Source: Tetraselmis striata (Eukaryota; Chlorophyta; Chlorodendrophyceae; Chlorodendrales; Chlorodendraceae). From it: a stretch of 64,000 nucleotides of DNA. Within the stretch, counting starts at the first letter, position 1; each line of letters starts with the position of its first letter. Shown here piece after piece: positions 36,181 through 48,500 of the stretch. The notes beneath the pieces are model-generated. The model did no database searches. It had not been told where the DNA came from and saw nothing but the letters and a program-made list of their open reading frames with translations. Both the position numbers and the translations under genes were made by a program. The DNA is taken from positions 1 to 64,000 of the forward strand of contig VCJN01001421.1 of NCBI GenBank assembly GCA_006384855.1. The letters are read 5' to 3'.

Positions 36181-36996
36181 GCCATAGGCAGGCAGTGCTT
36201 GTTGCCGCGGACGCGCTCTCGTGCACCTCACAGCCACATGTATATGATTCGGCACCAAAGTCTATACCCCAGCCCTGGCCGGGGTTTTACCTTAAGTTCC
36301 CCTAGGCGGCTCAGCGAGCGAAGCACTTGCGGCACCACCTGCGCTTGGTGCCACCTTCTAGACGGCCCGCGGCATCCGCGGAGCACGAACGAATTCGTCA
36401 GATCCCCCCCCCCCCCCCCCCCCCCCCCCGGGACCTTGCCGCCGCCGTTCCCCCTTTCCTCCCCACTACGCCCGCTTTCTGGCAGCAAAAACCCGATGAG
36501 TCCTCAACCAGCCACACCACACCCTGAGGACGTATCTGCGACTGTTGCTCTGCCGCCTTTCGAGAAATGCTGTGGTGGATCGTGCTGTCCGACCTGGCGC
36601 GCCCACGCCCCAACCACCGTCAGGTCGTGCGCGCTCACGCCAGAGCAACGCCGTCGTTGTGTGTATGCGCGCGGGTGAGAGCCCTGCGGCGACCATGGCG
36701 GAAGGCGGACAGCAAACCTGTGGAACGGGGGGGCGCTATAGGTACGGTACCAGGTGGATCGGGCACAGCAGCCTTGAGAGTCGCAGCGAATTTGATGACC
36801 GGCTGGTGATATGCAGTAGCGACTACTGTAGCGACGGGTAAATCTGTAGCCCGCCCTTGTTATTTATTAATTGCACAGGACGAATAATAAAAAAGGACGT
36901 TATTTGGTCGCTACCATCGCTACAGGTACGACTGTCATATAATCCTTATGAGCCTTGCCAGGGTCTTGCTATGAATTAAAACCACCGCGAATAGCA
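36181..36996. other. Gene-free stretch
   Basis: Contains a C run at about 36405-36429. Open frames overlap on both strands without recognisable content. Confidence 0.4.
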
Positions 36997-37005
36997 TAGC
37001 ACCGC

Positions 37006-37254
37006 ACCGGACCTTTCGTGGTCAGTGCCGGGTATTTTGATGGCAGTGTTTTAGACGGTGATCCAACAGTGTTGGAAATTCCGTCACTGGCCTTCAATTA
37101 GTCTTGCGAAATGCTTCGGCAATTTGCTTGATGACTATAACGGAGCGTCGCCTACCCAGGGCTTTCCGTAAGTGGATTGCTGCCTAAACGGCCGTCGTAG
37201 AGACGCTGCAAGGGTTTCACTGGTGCCAGTCCTGTCCCGGGGGCGAAAAAAAAA
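37006..37254 (+). mobile_element. 5'-truncated LINE copy, 3' end only
   Basis: Matches the 3' UTR of the full LINE, from the CGGACCTTTCGTGG segment to the poly-A tail (37246-37254). It is flanked by AGCACCGCA at 36997-37005 and 37255-37263, a 9-bp target duplication. Confidence 0.92.
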
Positions 37255-37263
37255 AGCACCGCA

Positions 37264-38368
37264 TCAGCATAGCCGGACAAACCCAGCTGTAGGTAAGTCT
37301 ACCAAAGCACGGCGGGCGGCTAGGGTATCGGCCGGTGCTAGGGTATCGTGCAGGTTCCAACAGCCCCCCTCAATCAATGCATTGGGCCATCTCCGTTTGA
37401 CCGATGCGTGCAATTGGAGCAGTAGCACAGCGGCGGTAAATTACATAAAGCGCGGTAATACGGGCGACGTGGCGCGATGTCGAGAGCAAAATAATTTGAG
37501 CTATATTTTTGGCTGGAACCCTCTAATAGACGTCGGAATCTGGCGTCCTGTAGTAGTGAATACCCTGTAGTGGCAGTCATCAATAGCGCCTACCCCATAC
37601 ATCCTTGATAGCTTCCCGTCGACGCGCTCCCGTGTGCTGCAGCGTCGCCCCGCTGTGTTGTTTTTCGGCTTATCTGCCGGAGCTGGTTCTCGCCGCCATG
37701 GGCGAGGCCGCGAGGGCGTCATCTTTCTGCCCTGGGGGGTGCCGAGCAGTGCGTTGCGCAGTATGCTCTCCGGCAGCCTCTCTGCGAGCGGCAGGGCTGA
37801 TGAGCACGGTAGACTACACAGTGCGGGCTCGTGTAGGGAGGCAAGGGCGCAGTGTCAGGGTGATGGACTTGTTACGCTTGTGGTTATAGACGCTGGAAGT
37901 ACTGGCTGTTGTGAGGAACGGCTGCCCCCCTAGTACCTAACAAACACAATGCGTTTCTAGACAGACCCGGGCACAGTCCCAGGTCTGCTGGAAGTTGGCC
38001 CCCCTCACGGATCCAACTGCCACTTACTAATCACTGTACATATTTTTCTACGAAATCTTGGTCTTGATCTTCTCTTGCCTCATCTGTCTGCAGAAAACCG
38101 GCGTGGCCCTGGCCTATAGGCCACCACAAAACATGCCGTGCTACGAGTAGCGCGCTGGCAGCATTGTGAGCAAATAAGATTGTGACTGTAATTCCTGAGT
38201 AGTGCGAGCATGATGATGAACACTAACCAATCCCTGCCACATTTATTTACACGAGCTAGCCGCGAGACCGAGGCAATCACAAAATCACATCCCTAATTCC
38301 TAATCACGGATAATGACTTCATCAGACCGCCATTATGGTTGTTCTTCTTCTTTGCAGATCTTGTGTGC
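37264..38368. other. Gene-free stretch downstream of the xylulokinase gene
   Basis: I see no convincing exon. This region contains the 3' flank of the xylulokinase gene. Confidence 0.4.
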
Positions 38369-41300
38369 TCAACGGAACGAATACAGTGAGGTGCCTTTAA
38401 GCGCAGGGTGTAGCTCGCGAAAGATCTTGTAGAGCTTTGCATACATGTCTGCACGGCTCTCATCTGGCTCCACCATTGCACCACACGAAGTTTTTCCAGG
38501 CGCAGCTGATGCGAAAAATCCCTCTGGTGCAGTGTCCCCTGGCCACTGTCCCAACCATAGCAATGCTTCAGCCGCACAGCCGCGTGCCGCAACAGCATCT
38601 GCGTCTGGCTGTGGCAGCAATGGGCGCTGCAGGCAGTCTGACAGCGTCTGCATCCACAGTGCTGAGTTGGCGCCGCCACCCACAACTGGCAGTGGCTCCC
38701 CAAGCGGCAGCGACATGCAATCAGCCAACGCTGCGTAATTTAGAGCGGTGCCCTCCAACACACTACGTGCCAGCTCTGCCGCGGTTGTGTCAGCAGAGAT
38801 GTTCAGGAAGCCTGCTCGAGCACTTGGATCCGTGAAGGGGGAGCGCTCGCCCTGCAGCTGAGGGGCAGAGGAGCATGAAAACACAAACCTGAGTTGGCAT
38901 TCAAAAATGGCCCAGCACTCAATGTTGAATGTCAGAATCTGAGAGTACTCCCAGCTGAGTTAGCAACACCTATGTGTAGGATGAAAAAATGTCTGACACA
39001 GAAAGAATTTCAATGTACAAGCAAACTGCATGCAACACTGGAGAAAATCTGCTGACCCATAAAATTCACAATGGTGCAGACTAGCCAATTGACAGATTGC
39101 GCAAAGCCTGAAGCTTGGTGTGTACCTGCAGGTGCAGGGAATATAAGTATGTATAATAGGTAATTCTTGGGAGGGGGTGGGGCCAGATGCAATGTCTGCT
39201 AAGAGAGAAGCCTGTGGCATTGGGGCTGAGTTGGGCAGGCAGATCCCAGAGCCGAATCACCCATATACTTACATGTGGCATGTAGATGACGCCGCCGCTG
39301 CCAGGATCAGCCCTGGTAGCAAGTTGGTCAAACTCGGCAAGCGATGCGTCTTGTGGCAGCAGCAGCCGCCTTGCCCACTCGACGTTGCCGCCGGCAGTGG
39401 TCATGCTGGCAGCCACCATGCAGAGGCCTGGCGCCGGGTGTAGCAAGTTGAAAAGTCCCTCGGCGCCACATGTAACAGCATTCTCACTATCAGGCCGGCA
39501 GTCAGCAACCCAGCCACTGGTGCCGAGATAAAGGTAGGCGCCACCGCCAGTACCCAGCCCAGTGGCACCGATGGTAGTTGATGCAACATCGCCCACGCCG
39601 TGAAATACTGGCACACCAGCCAACTCAGCGGGCAGCCCTAGGGCTGCCACTGCCTGCGCGCAAACAGTGCCCAGTGGTCCACTGCTGCCAGCGTGAGGCA
39701 GATCTGGGAGCAGGCGCATGTCGAGGCCGGCGAAAGTGCTGATCTCTGGTGCCGCCCATGCTGGGCCGCGTCGGTCCAGCATACCAGTGGTGCAAGCAGT
39801 CGTCAAGTCGGTGGCAACCTTGCCACCTGTGAAGCGATAAGCTAGATAGGAATGCGCTCCCAACAGCATGGCGTCAGCGCATGCCAGCATCGATGGCTCG
39901 TGGCGCGCCAGCCATAGCCACTTTGCCAGGCACGAGGCCGCACCTTTGTAGTTGTCAAGCGCTCTGGCAACACGTGGAAGACCAAGCTCAGCTTCAATGT
40001 CAGCTGCCTCAGTGCTGGCTCGGACATCGCTATAGAGTAGCGCTGGCCGGAGCGCCCTACCGTCTGCAACAAGCACTACGTCTTGCATTTGCCCGCTCAG
40101 CGCAATAGCCAACACCTCCACACGCCCGCCCAACAGTGCGTCGGCGATGACTGCCGTAGCAGCACGCCCGGCAGCTTCCACCCAGTCATCCGGCTGCTGC
40201 TCCACCTTCCCACCTGCACCAGCAGCAGGGCAATAGCAGCAACCGGTCACATGATTTACGCAGAGGTCCCTGTACAACCATGGCTCGACCATAGACTGCT
40301 GCGAGTGCTCATGTCCACAATGTATCTAGAGGTATGTTCTATGGAAGCTCTAGCTAGAGATTTCCAATGGTGGTGATAGTGCCGATGTTTGATATGGCTG
40401 CTCCCCTCACCACCTAACGGTCAGCCACTAGTCACTATCATGGACGGTTGTCTGTTCCTGGCCTTGGAGACAAGTACGTTTTGGACCATGTTGCGTGCAG
40501 GACCGCTGTTAGTTTATCCGTTATGGAAGACGCTGGGCACAGTGTGCTGGTGCGTCATGCTTATTTGTATTTACGAAAGTTACAAATAACATAAATGTAA
40601 CCTGAATAGAATGCAATTACAGCTGTGTGAAGCAAAGTGATTGCAGCTGCAGGAAGACACCCAGGGCGGCGCACACTGCCGGACAGAATAAGGCAACATT
40701 CGAATCCCAATACCACTATGCCAATCTTGTGGCGCCGGCATGAGGTTGCTGATAAGGTTTAGGCCTTTAGGGCATCCATACCCACGTTGATATACCTCGG
40801 ACAATACTGTGATTGGGCACTTATTATGGATGGGGCCAACAAGGTATAATGGTAGATTAGTGCCACTTCATGGGAACGAGGGCTTTCGAAAGCACTGAAC
40901 AGAAACACAAGAAGCACAGCAAGGGAATGGAGAGGCAGTGAGGGGAAATATTTCCCTTCAGTGCTTGGCCAATTTCCACGCACTGCCTTGCGTTCCTCCA
41001 GCAGTGCTTATTTGGTTATTGCCCACAATACCGCAGCAGCGATGGGAAGTTCCCACAATGAACATGACCATAGACACCGCCTGACGCGGTGTGCACTTTT
41101 CGTTGATAATAAACGTTTTATCCTCCATTGCCTGCCCCCTCTGCCCTGTATGGTCCAGCGCACGCGTGCGCGATAAAATACCGGTAGCATCCACAACGCT
41201 CCATCAGCCCAATCCTCACCTGGCCCTGACTGAGTGCCAGTGGTGTAGGTTTCAGATGCCCTTGCCAGGAGCTCGCCGGACGGGGTCACCAGAGCTGCCT

Positions 41301-41502
41301 TTAGCGCCGTTGTTCCCACATCCAAGGCTAGCACTGCACCGGTCTTCAGCCCAGCTGTTGCATGTGCGTAAACGATTAGGCAGCGGTTCCGCCGGAGCAT
41401 GGCAGTATTTGATGCCACCGGGAGCTGTCGAGATGAGCCTCGCGCGAGCCGCCATGACGCCCTGCCCCGTGGCGCTTGGCTGCAAGCTGGCGGAGCGCGC
41501 AT
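38369..41502 (-). CDS. Xylulokinase-type FGGY carbohydrate kinase, probably plastid-targeted
   Basis: Three exons closing to 571 codons: 41502-41220, 40213-39273 and 38857-38369. The first ~55 residues are rich in Arg, Ala, Ser and Pro, like a transit peptide. The FGGY N-terminal domain follows: LALDVGTTALKAALV (phosphate-binding start), QMQDVVLVADG and ALLYSDVRAS (sugar-site Asp region). The C-terminal domain has YLGTSGWVA, GVIYMPHLQGERSPFTDP (substrate loop across the exon 2/3 join) and VVGGGANSALWMQTLSD (adenosine motif). The predicted role is ATP-dependent phosphorylation of D-xylulose or a related ketose; plant and cyanobacterial relatives (XK-1 type) may act on other ligands. Length (about 570 with leader) is normal. 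Intron 1 is about 1 kb. The gene diverges from the PAN-domain gene. Confidence 0.9.
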
Positions 41503-41882
41503 CAGAGATCGCGAACCTCCAGTCGATTGGGGCTGAGTATCGTTGCAAGCCCTGGCGCATGAGGGCTGTGTATCGTCGCAAGCCCTGGCGACAAATGTTG
41601 GATGGAACTATTACAGGTACATATTTCGCCGTCACCCAACGAACTTCAAATCGCCTCGCGCTGAGGTGACACTTGTCCGGCGCCGCGGGCGCACGATGCT
41701 GACGGGTGCGAGGAATATGAAGGATTAGTTTGTTAGCTGCGGACGATGATTAGTCGCTATACCGCGCCCTGTGGTCGTCACAATATAATCCGGCTCCCAC
41801 TGATTTAGCGACTGTTCCTATTTACGCATTGTAATGCTGCCCTTTAATGTATTACTCGCGTGCTCGTCTGGATAGTCGCCAT

Positions 41883-41918
41883 TTTTTTTCGCCCCCGGGA
41901 CAGGACTGGCACCAGTTG
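41883..41918 (-). mobile_element. 36-bp LINE insertion with 17-bp target duplication
   Basis: Poly-T followed by CGCCCCCGGGACAGGACTGG and CACCAGTT, the extreme 3' end of the LINE on the minus strand. It is flanked on both sides by GTCTGGATAGTCGCCAT (41866-41882 and 41919-41935). It is therefore a genuine, almost wholly truncated retrotransposition event, not a chance match. Confidence 0.9.
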
Positions 41919-42008
41919 TCTGGATAGTCGCCATGTCTATAGCGAACATTGTTTATATTCATGTATTCACTCGCTGCTGATGATTCGAGTCTAGATACGT
42001 ACGAGGTA

Positions 42009-42125
42009 AATATAGCTGCATCTCTATTCAGCATATTCGCATCGTCCCTATGATATGTAATATGGGGATACTCGATATATCATTGGGACGATGCAAATAT
42101 GCTGAATAGAGATGTAGCGATATTA
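42009..42125. repeat. Long imperfect hairpin (about 48-bp arms, 20-nt loop)
   Basis: The left arm at 42009-42056 contains CTCTATTCAGCATATT and CATCGTCCC. The right arm at 42077-42125 contains GGGACGATG and AATATGCTGAATAGAG. The two pair almost fully. It is AT-rich compared with its surroundings. It could be a small MITE or foldback element in the divergent promoter region. Confidence 0.85.
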
Positions 42126-42530
42126 TTTATGGTCGATCCTCAATCCTCAATCAGCAGTCGTCCCTGGTAAGGATTACAGGTAGCGCGTTCGAGTACCACT
42201 ACTTGGCCACTACTTGGCGGGGCGCGCATCTCCTGTCTATTCTCCGTCTCCAATTATATTGTATCATCGTTGCTGCGCATATTTAAAAGGATTATATATT
42301 GAAATGATTCTGCTCACGGGTACACCCGTGTATTGTTGGGTTTACTGCAGTTTTCCGGTCATTCACCCGATGTTGCGCGAGCTGGGCGGGTTAGGGGTGT
42401 GGTGCTCAAGTGCTCCACCTGCATGCGCCACAATCATCCAATAAACGCCCCAGCAGCAACAGACCTTTTATCCAAAACGTATCTCCATCCAACCATGTCC
42501 AACGCATTTCAAGCTTGACCGTGAAACACC

Positions 42531-45500
42531 ATGTGCACAGCGGCGCACTTTGCGGCGACGTCGCTGCTGTTGCTCGCGCTGTGCTGCGTTGCGCTGCCGT
42601 TCAAGGCAGCCAGCAACGGCCGCTGGCCGCTTGCCTCGTACGCGCCATGTCAACACCTGCGACTGGGCGATTCTAGAACCGAGTACACGTCCGCCTCTTA
42701 CGACGAAGACACCGACGTCATCTGGGCGACTGCTGGCAGTGTTTTACACCGAATTCGTTTCTCCACAGGGGAGTTGCTCGCGGAATACGACGTCGGCGCT
42801 CAGCTCGGCGTCGCATCTGGGAAAGGCGAAGGTGAGTCGAGCGCAGGACGACTATCAAGTTTCGCGCATGAATAGGCCGATATTTCGAAGTATCGCCCGT
42901 ACGTAATCCTTAGTAGCGACTATCTGGCTGATATACCACTTCGCCATCTGCTGCTCCATGACCAGAACGGAGCGTGGCCTACCCAGGGCTTTCCGTAGCT
43001 GAATCGCTGTCTAACTAGTAACAATAAAACGGCCGTCATAATGTACGCTGCAAGGCTATCGCTAGCAGTGCCAGTCCTGTCGCGGGCGGGGCGGGAAAAT
43101 CCTACGTAACTCGCACGTAGTACGGCTACCGGGCGGTTGAAAGTACCAGCATATTCCCCAACCTCTTGGGTTGAGCGGAGGAAAAGGAGGACCGCGTCCG
43201 AAATCGCCTGGAATACGACAGAATCGATACCGGTCGCAACACGGTTTTATTTCGGATTTTTAGGCGTCCTCCGTCCGTACGTCCGTCCTCCGTCCTCCGT
43301 CCTCTGTCATACGCGCTTCGTGTATGAACCGTCATACGTTCGGTCTTCTCTCGTTTGATTTCACGGTACAGGTACGTGTACGCCTCATTTCTGAATGGAT
43401 GCGCGTGTATTCTAGCCCAGGCACGTCATATATCCGTCTGATACGCCAAAATAACGCGGTACCGCAGCGCGTTTTTAACTGCTGAATCAGCAAGCGAGAC
43501 TTGCCCTCTTCTATACAGCGACTATAGTCCAAGTATATGCTCTAAAATGAGGCTGTAAAAAGGGGTCGCCGCGGTGCGGGGGCAGTCCGCCGACCCCGGG
43601 GCCCGGCGTCCGTCGACGGACGGGCGACGGTCGAACGAGGGCGTCCGGCGTCCGGTGCCGGTACAGGCGGCGGGCATGGCGATTCGCGTGCCCGCCCCGT
43701 AGACCTGACGACCGGCCCGACCTGCGCGGCCTCGTGCGGGATGCGGGCCGCCTGTAGGCGGCTTGGACTGTATTGCTGATCTTGTGGTGCTGCTTTTTTG
43801 GGGGGAGGGGGGGGAATACAACTTTTAGCGGTGGGTTGGGTACTAGCCTATTTGTAATGCATACCAGTAGTCAGCGGCCCGCTTATACGCGGCTTGCAGA
43901 TTTAATCTGTTTTACCAATTAATACGTCTCTTAAAAAATAAATTACTGACAAATCTAACGCTAAACTCAGCATTACCCGGAAAACACAATATTACAGGAT
44001 CAACACTACAAGCCGGCTAAAAGTGGCCCGCATCCCGCACCAGGCTCAACCCAAGAGGAGGGGCACCTCCACAAATCCCCGGCGCGGAGCGCCGCTTTGT
44101 ACAGTGATGATCAGCATTAGCGACTATTTATATTGTCTACTGTCAGCTAGCTCGTGTAATTTATATTGTCTACTGTCAGCTCGGTAAAGAAGCGAGCGGA
44201 GGTCTTGTACGCCAGAGGTTCCGGGTTCGATTTCCGGCTCCCCACTGAGGGCAATATCGACCGGGCGTGTCCCGGGTTTACGAGCTGGTTGATGCAGCCC
44301 TTCGAGGTTCGCAGGATGGGGGCAAGCGTCCAATGGCTACCTGGTATTCGCTACGCTGCCAGACCTTCGACTGCAGTTGGCGCATGAGGTCAAGTGCCGC
44401 GGGGCGGCTTCGGCCGTTGGCCTGGGGCGAACTTTGCTTCTTTATTCTTTTGTAGGTACCGGTAAGTTATTGTCCGGCATTATTATTATCTGCTAGGGTG
44501 TTATAGTTGGTCTCCAAAAATCTTCTGAGCACACTACTTTCTTGACTTTCCACGCTCGCTGGATCTGGACAGCCCGTGCTCCGCGGCCAAACGCTGTGGA
44601 AGTTGGATTCGGGGAAATTGCGCGGAAGGATCAAAGTGTTAACGCCACCTGTCCCTCGTTCCCTCGATGTCATTTATGACCCTGTCACACTGGGCTCCCG
44701 CGGAGCATTATTATTACTCCATATATGTCGACCGAAACATAAACACGCAAAATGCGCTTCCACGGTGTAGCGCTAGTTGAGGCCGCTCTACTACGCAGTC
44801 GCGTAGGATGCGCCATCATCCGATCATACTGTAATAAGCCTCGTCTGCTAACTGGCCCTGGTCAGGCGGGGGGGGGGGGGGGGGGGCAACCATAATGTAC
44901 CAGGAAGTTGGCTATAACTTCACTTCTCTTCAAATATAAAACATATGTGCGTAATTACCCAATAATAGGGTAAGTTACTATACACACCCAGTTTGTGAAG
45001 TCGCTGGATGTAGCCACGCATTAAAAGCTTTCAATGTACACGCCAGTGTTCTACCTGTCAATATATATCCCTGTTGGCTTACCTCTGCAGCGGCACTATG
45101 CTTATCTATTGCGTTTCATCCGTTCCAACATCTCCCCCCTCTCATAGTTTGGTGTCCCTTATGCAGCACCCAGAAATATACCTACTCTTACGCATCTCTG
45201 TCTTTGCCAAAGACAACTGTTATAAAAATTCGCCGACTTAAAAAAAAGCCAGTTTATATCATCGCTATGAAACCCTCTTGATTAGCAACCCAGAATTTGC
45301 AACCAATGCCGGTGCTTGTTGTGTGTTCAACTTACCCTGCGTGTCTTTGATCTCATGCCCCTTTCAGACGAGGCTTCTAATGCGCAAAGAGGTACTTTTG
45401 GAGAAGATGCCTCGAGACCTCGGGGCATCACCAGAGTGAGCCTTGGTGTGGCGCATATGGGCGCCGACAAGATTGGTGTGATAGACAGTGTGAGTCCAGT

Positions 45501-48500
45501 GATACGAATCATGCGCGTGTCGGCAACAAGACCAGGCAAGTCATCGTCCTTGGACGAGGTTGCCACCCTATTGCTGCAAGAGACTGGGCCACTGAAGAGC
45601 CTGACATACGATGGGGCGTACGAGGTATTCTATGGCACGCCCGAGGCGTCTCCTGACGCTGTGGTGCAGATCTCTGCGGTTCCCGGAGGGGGGGTGCCTC
45701 AGGTAATGTTTGGAGCCGGCAGTCAGGCAAGCCGCCTTCTTGGCGAAGCCTCGATTACAAGCTTACACTACGCTAGCAACACTGGCACCATATTTGTGCT
45801 GAGCACCTCCCTTGGACTACTCTTTGAGGTGAGAAACACAACTGTGGCCCTTCCTGCTGCCCCGGACACACATTTGTAATTGATGCTGGGAAGGGGAGGG
45901 GAGTGTAGTTATTATTAAGGATTACGGCCATTTGTTTTGACCATCGCGCTGCAAACCGCAACTTGTTGTGTGCTCCTGGCGGGAAGTGGCAACCATGTCA
46001 TTTTCTCCTTGCCATCTACAATGCCATCTACACGCCATTGCCATCAGATAAAATATATATGATTGTTCTCATGCAGTTCATAATGTGCTACAGGTCTGAT
46101 TCTCTGGGGCTATTTACAACATTAGTAGCGTTCAAGGCCAACACTAGTGATGATTTGTCACATATGGTGCATTAGGCCAACTTGTTGTGGGGTTTCAATA
46201 CTGCACATTACAGTTTCATCACTACTTCAATCTGTGCGTTGACAACTGAAAACATGTGCTCACGTGTGGATTAGCTTTATGTGAACGTAGTGCTGATACC
46301 TCTTGCTCTGCTACCTTTATTCCTGCAGGCAACTCTTTCCGGCGACTTGAAAGGCACCAATGTCCTTGAGGTGCCTACAAGCGAGTACATCGCGGTCTCC
46401 ATAGCTCGTACTGGGTCTCCACTCATCCTGGTGAAGGCGGATGGACAGACGCATGTATCTTGTCAGGATATTGTACCAGCACCACCAGCGCTCCCGCCGC
46501 CAAGAGTTGCCATACCACCGCTGCAGAGCTGGTTTCCATTGGAGTCCTACCAGTACTGCGGAGCATGGCAGTATGAAGGCTTTTCCAGCGGCAACATTCA
46601 ACTTGCAGACATGGCCATCAACCAGTTCACCAGGTAAGAATATAGTAATTTTTTTAACTACCTTGAATACCAGCCCAGTAACAATTTTATCATTGTCTCC
46701 ATGGTGATATATCAATGCCATGATTTGTTTCTGAAACGATATCCGAAGTGTGTCTCCATGAGGAGGACAGAGTATTTGAACGCTGTTAGGGTTGGGATAT
46801 CCATGTCCATTCTGTCCTCCGATAGTTTCTTTGGTATTTATGTAAATTGAGGCATGCTGTGTTGGCTTTGATGGGACCAGGACCGTGTGGGGCCTTGCCA
46901 GTGATGGGAGCTTAATGGAGTACAGCCTGCAAGGGGACCTACTTCGGCACATCACAGCCATGACCTTGCATTCTGTGGGACTTTTTGGCACCGTCACAAG
47001 TCTGGCATGGATGGAAGGGCCCAAGCTGCTCCTGGGCATGCAGACAGGCAACCGCCTCGCCGTGATCAACACCGCACCAGATGAGCTTGTGTCAAGCGTG
47101 CCCCTCCTCCTGACACAGCGAAGTGGCGCCATCGGTGTCAAGGTTGCAGAGCCTGTCGTGGATGGTCTTGAAGCTGACCTGCTAGAGCCTCCAGGAGAAG
47201 ATTTCGAACAGGAAGTAGTACGCGCATTCAACAGTTTTGTGCTTGAGAGCGTGGTGACTCTGCGAATGGATCGTCACCCGCACCTTATGCCGCATACCCT
47301 TGGAAGCCTTGCGTTCGATCGCGCATCGGGTCGGGTTCTGTACTCAACCTCAGCCACCTCTGGATACGCTGTTGGATGGACTTATGTAGATGGACTTGGT
47401 AAGGCGCTCTCAGCTTGGCCCTCATACAGCAAAATATGACTCCTCCCATGTGATGACATAGAAGGAGGGCTCCTTCCTTAAATTTAAGGCTTGCCATACA
47501 GCAAAAAATTGTCACACGTCTTGATGATTGACAATGCTCGCAGACGGCGGCCTAATCATATCCAAGCAAGACACACCGGTCGATGCGCTGGTGTATTCCC
47601 CAGTCCTGGGGGGGCTCTTGCTGTGGTGTGAGAGCTGCGGCAGCTTAGCCGAGGTGCGTGCCTGCTGGGGACGAATATTGTCACCTCGAATGAGTCTTGC
47701 ATGTCGTCCTCACCAGCGCAATGGGGAAATATGATAACCTTGCTCTCTTTCAGAATTCAAGCTCGTTTCATCTACACGTCGTTCTGATTAGCGTGCTTTC
47801 CAGATTAAGCAATCACCAACATGCCGCCTCACATACGCTTCTCTCAATTGCAATGTCACCGCAGGTGAGTACAATCAGTGGCGAGCAACTATCGTCCAGG
47901 ACGTTTTACAGCTTTACTTCCATGAGGCCGTCTGCGCGCGCGGAGGCGCTCGCCATGACTCCAGATGGCAGCCTGCTGATAATCGGCACCCGGGCAGGCG
48001 AGGTAGGGCTGTCTTTCAACTTGGCTCACTGGGTTGCGCTCGCAATATTAGATGATAGTGCACCTGGAGCAAGTCCATCTCCGCTAACCCAACAATCAAG
48101 ATGGATGTTGGAGTTATACCCGTAGAATATGTGAATTGTACCTTATCACATCCTGCTGCTGTCCCTGGTGAAGGTGAGTTTCTACTGCAGCGACGGCAGT
48201 GAGGTCCAGGACAGCAGCTTTCTTCTGAAGAGCGTCACAGACAGTGACGACCCCAGCGTCGGGCCGTACTACTTCTGGCAGTCTCGCGAGCGCAGTGCAA
48301 GCGCCCGGGCCGCTGCAGGCAAGCAGCCAGGTCCTATCCCGGAGGAGTTTCCTGGACGCCTCGACGCAAAAGACCGTGGCCACTCGATGCAACAGTCTGT
48401 TAACTTCGCCGCGCTTGTTGAAGAGCAGTATCACTACTTGGACAACATTGATTGCCATGGTGAAGACATTGGGCCGCCACTCGAGGGCGTCACTTTGCTT

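Larger units (their letters stand above)
41503..42530. promoter_or_regulatory. Divergent intergenic region between the xylulokinase and PAN-domain genes
   Basis: About 1 kb between two divergent start codons; it should hold both promoters. It contains the 36-bp LINE insertion and the hairpin described separately. No clear TATA box or operator can be assigned. Confidence 0.5.

Noticed and set aside
37605-37933. Plus-strand frames near 37.6-37.9 kb as a gene
   Set aside because: Two frames overlap with Arg/Ser/Gly-rich content, with no splice support and no recognisable motif.
38437-38835. 132-codon plus-strand frame inside the xylulokinase last exon
   Set aside because: It is antisense to clear FGGY motifs.
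44178-44250. Functional tRNA gene
   Set aside because: The anticodon stem does not pair and the 5' acceptor strand is missing.
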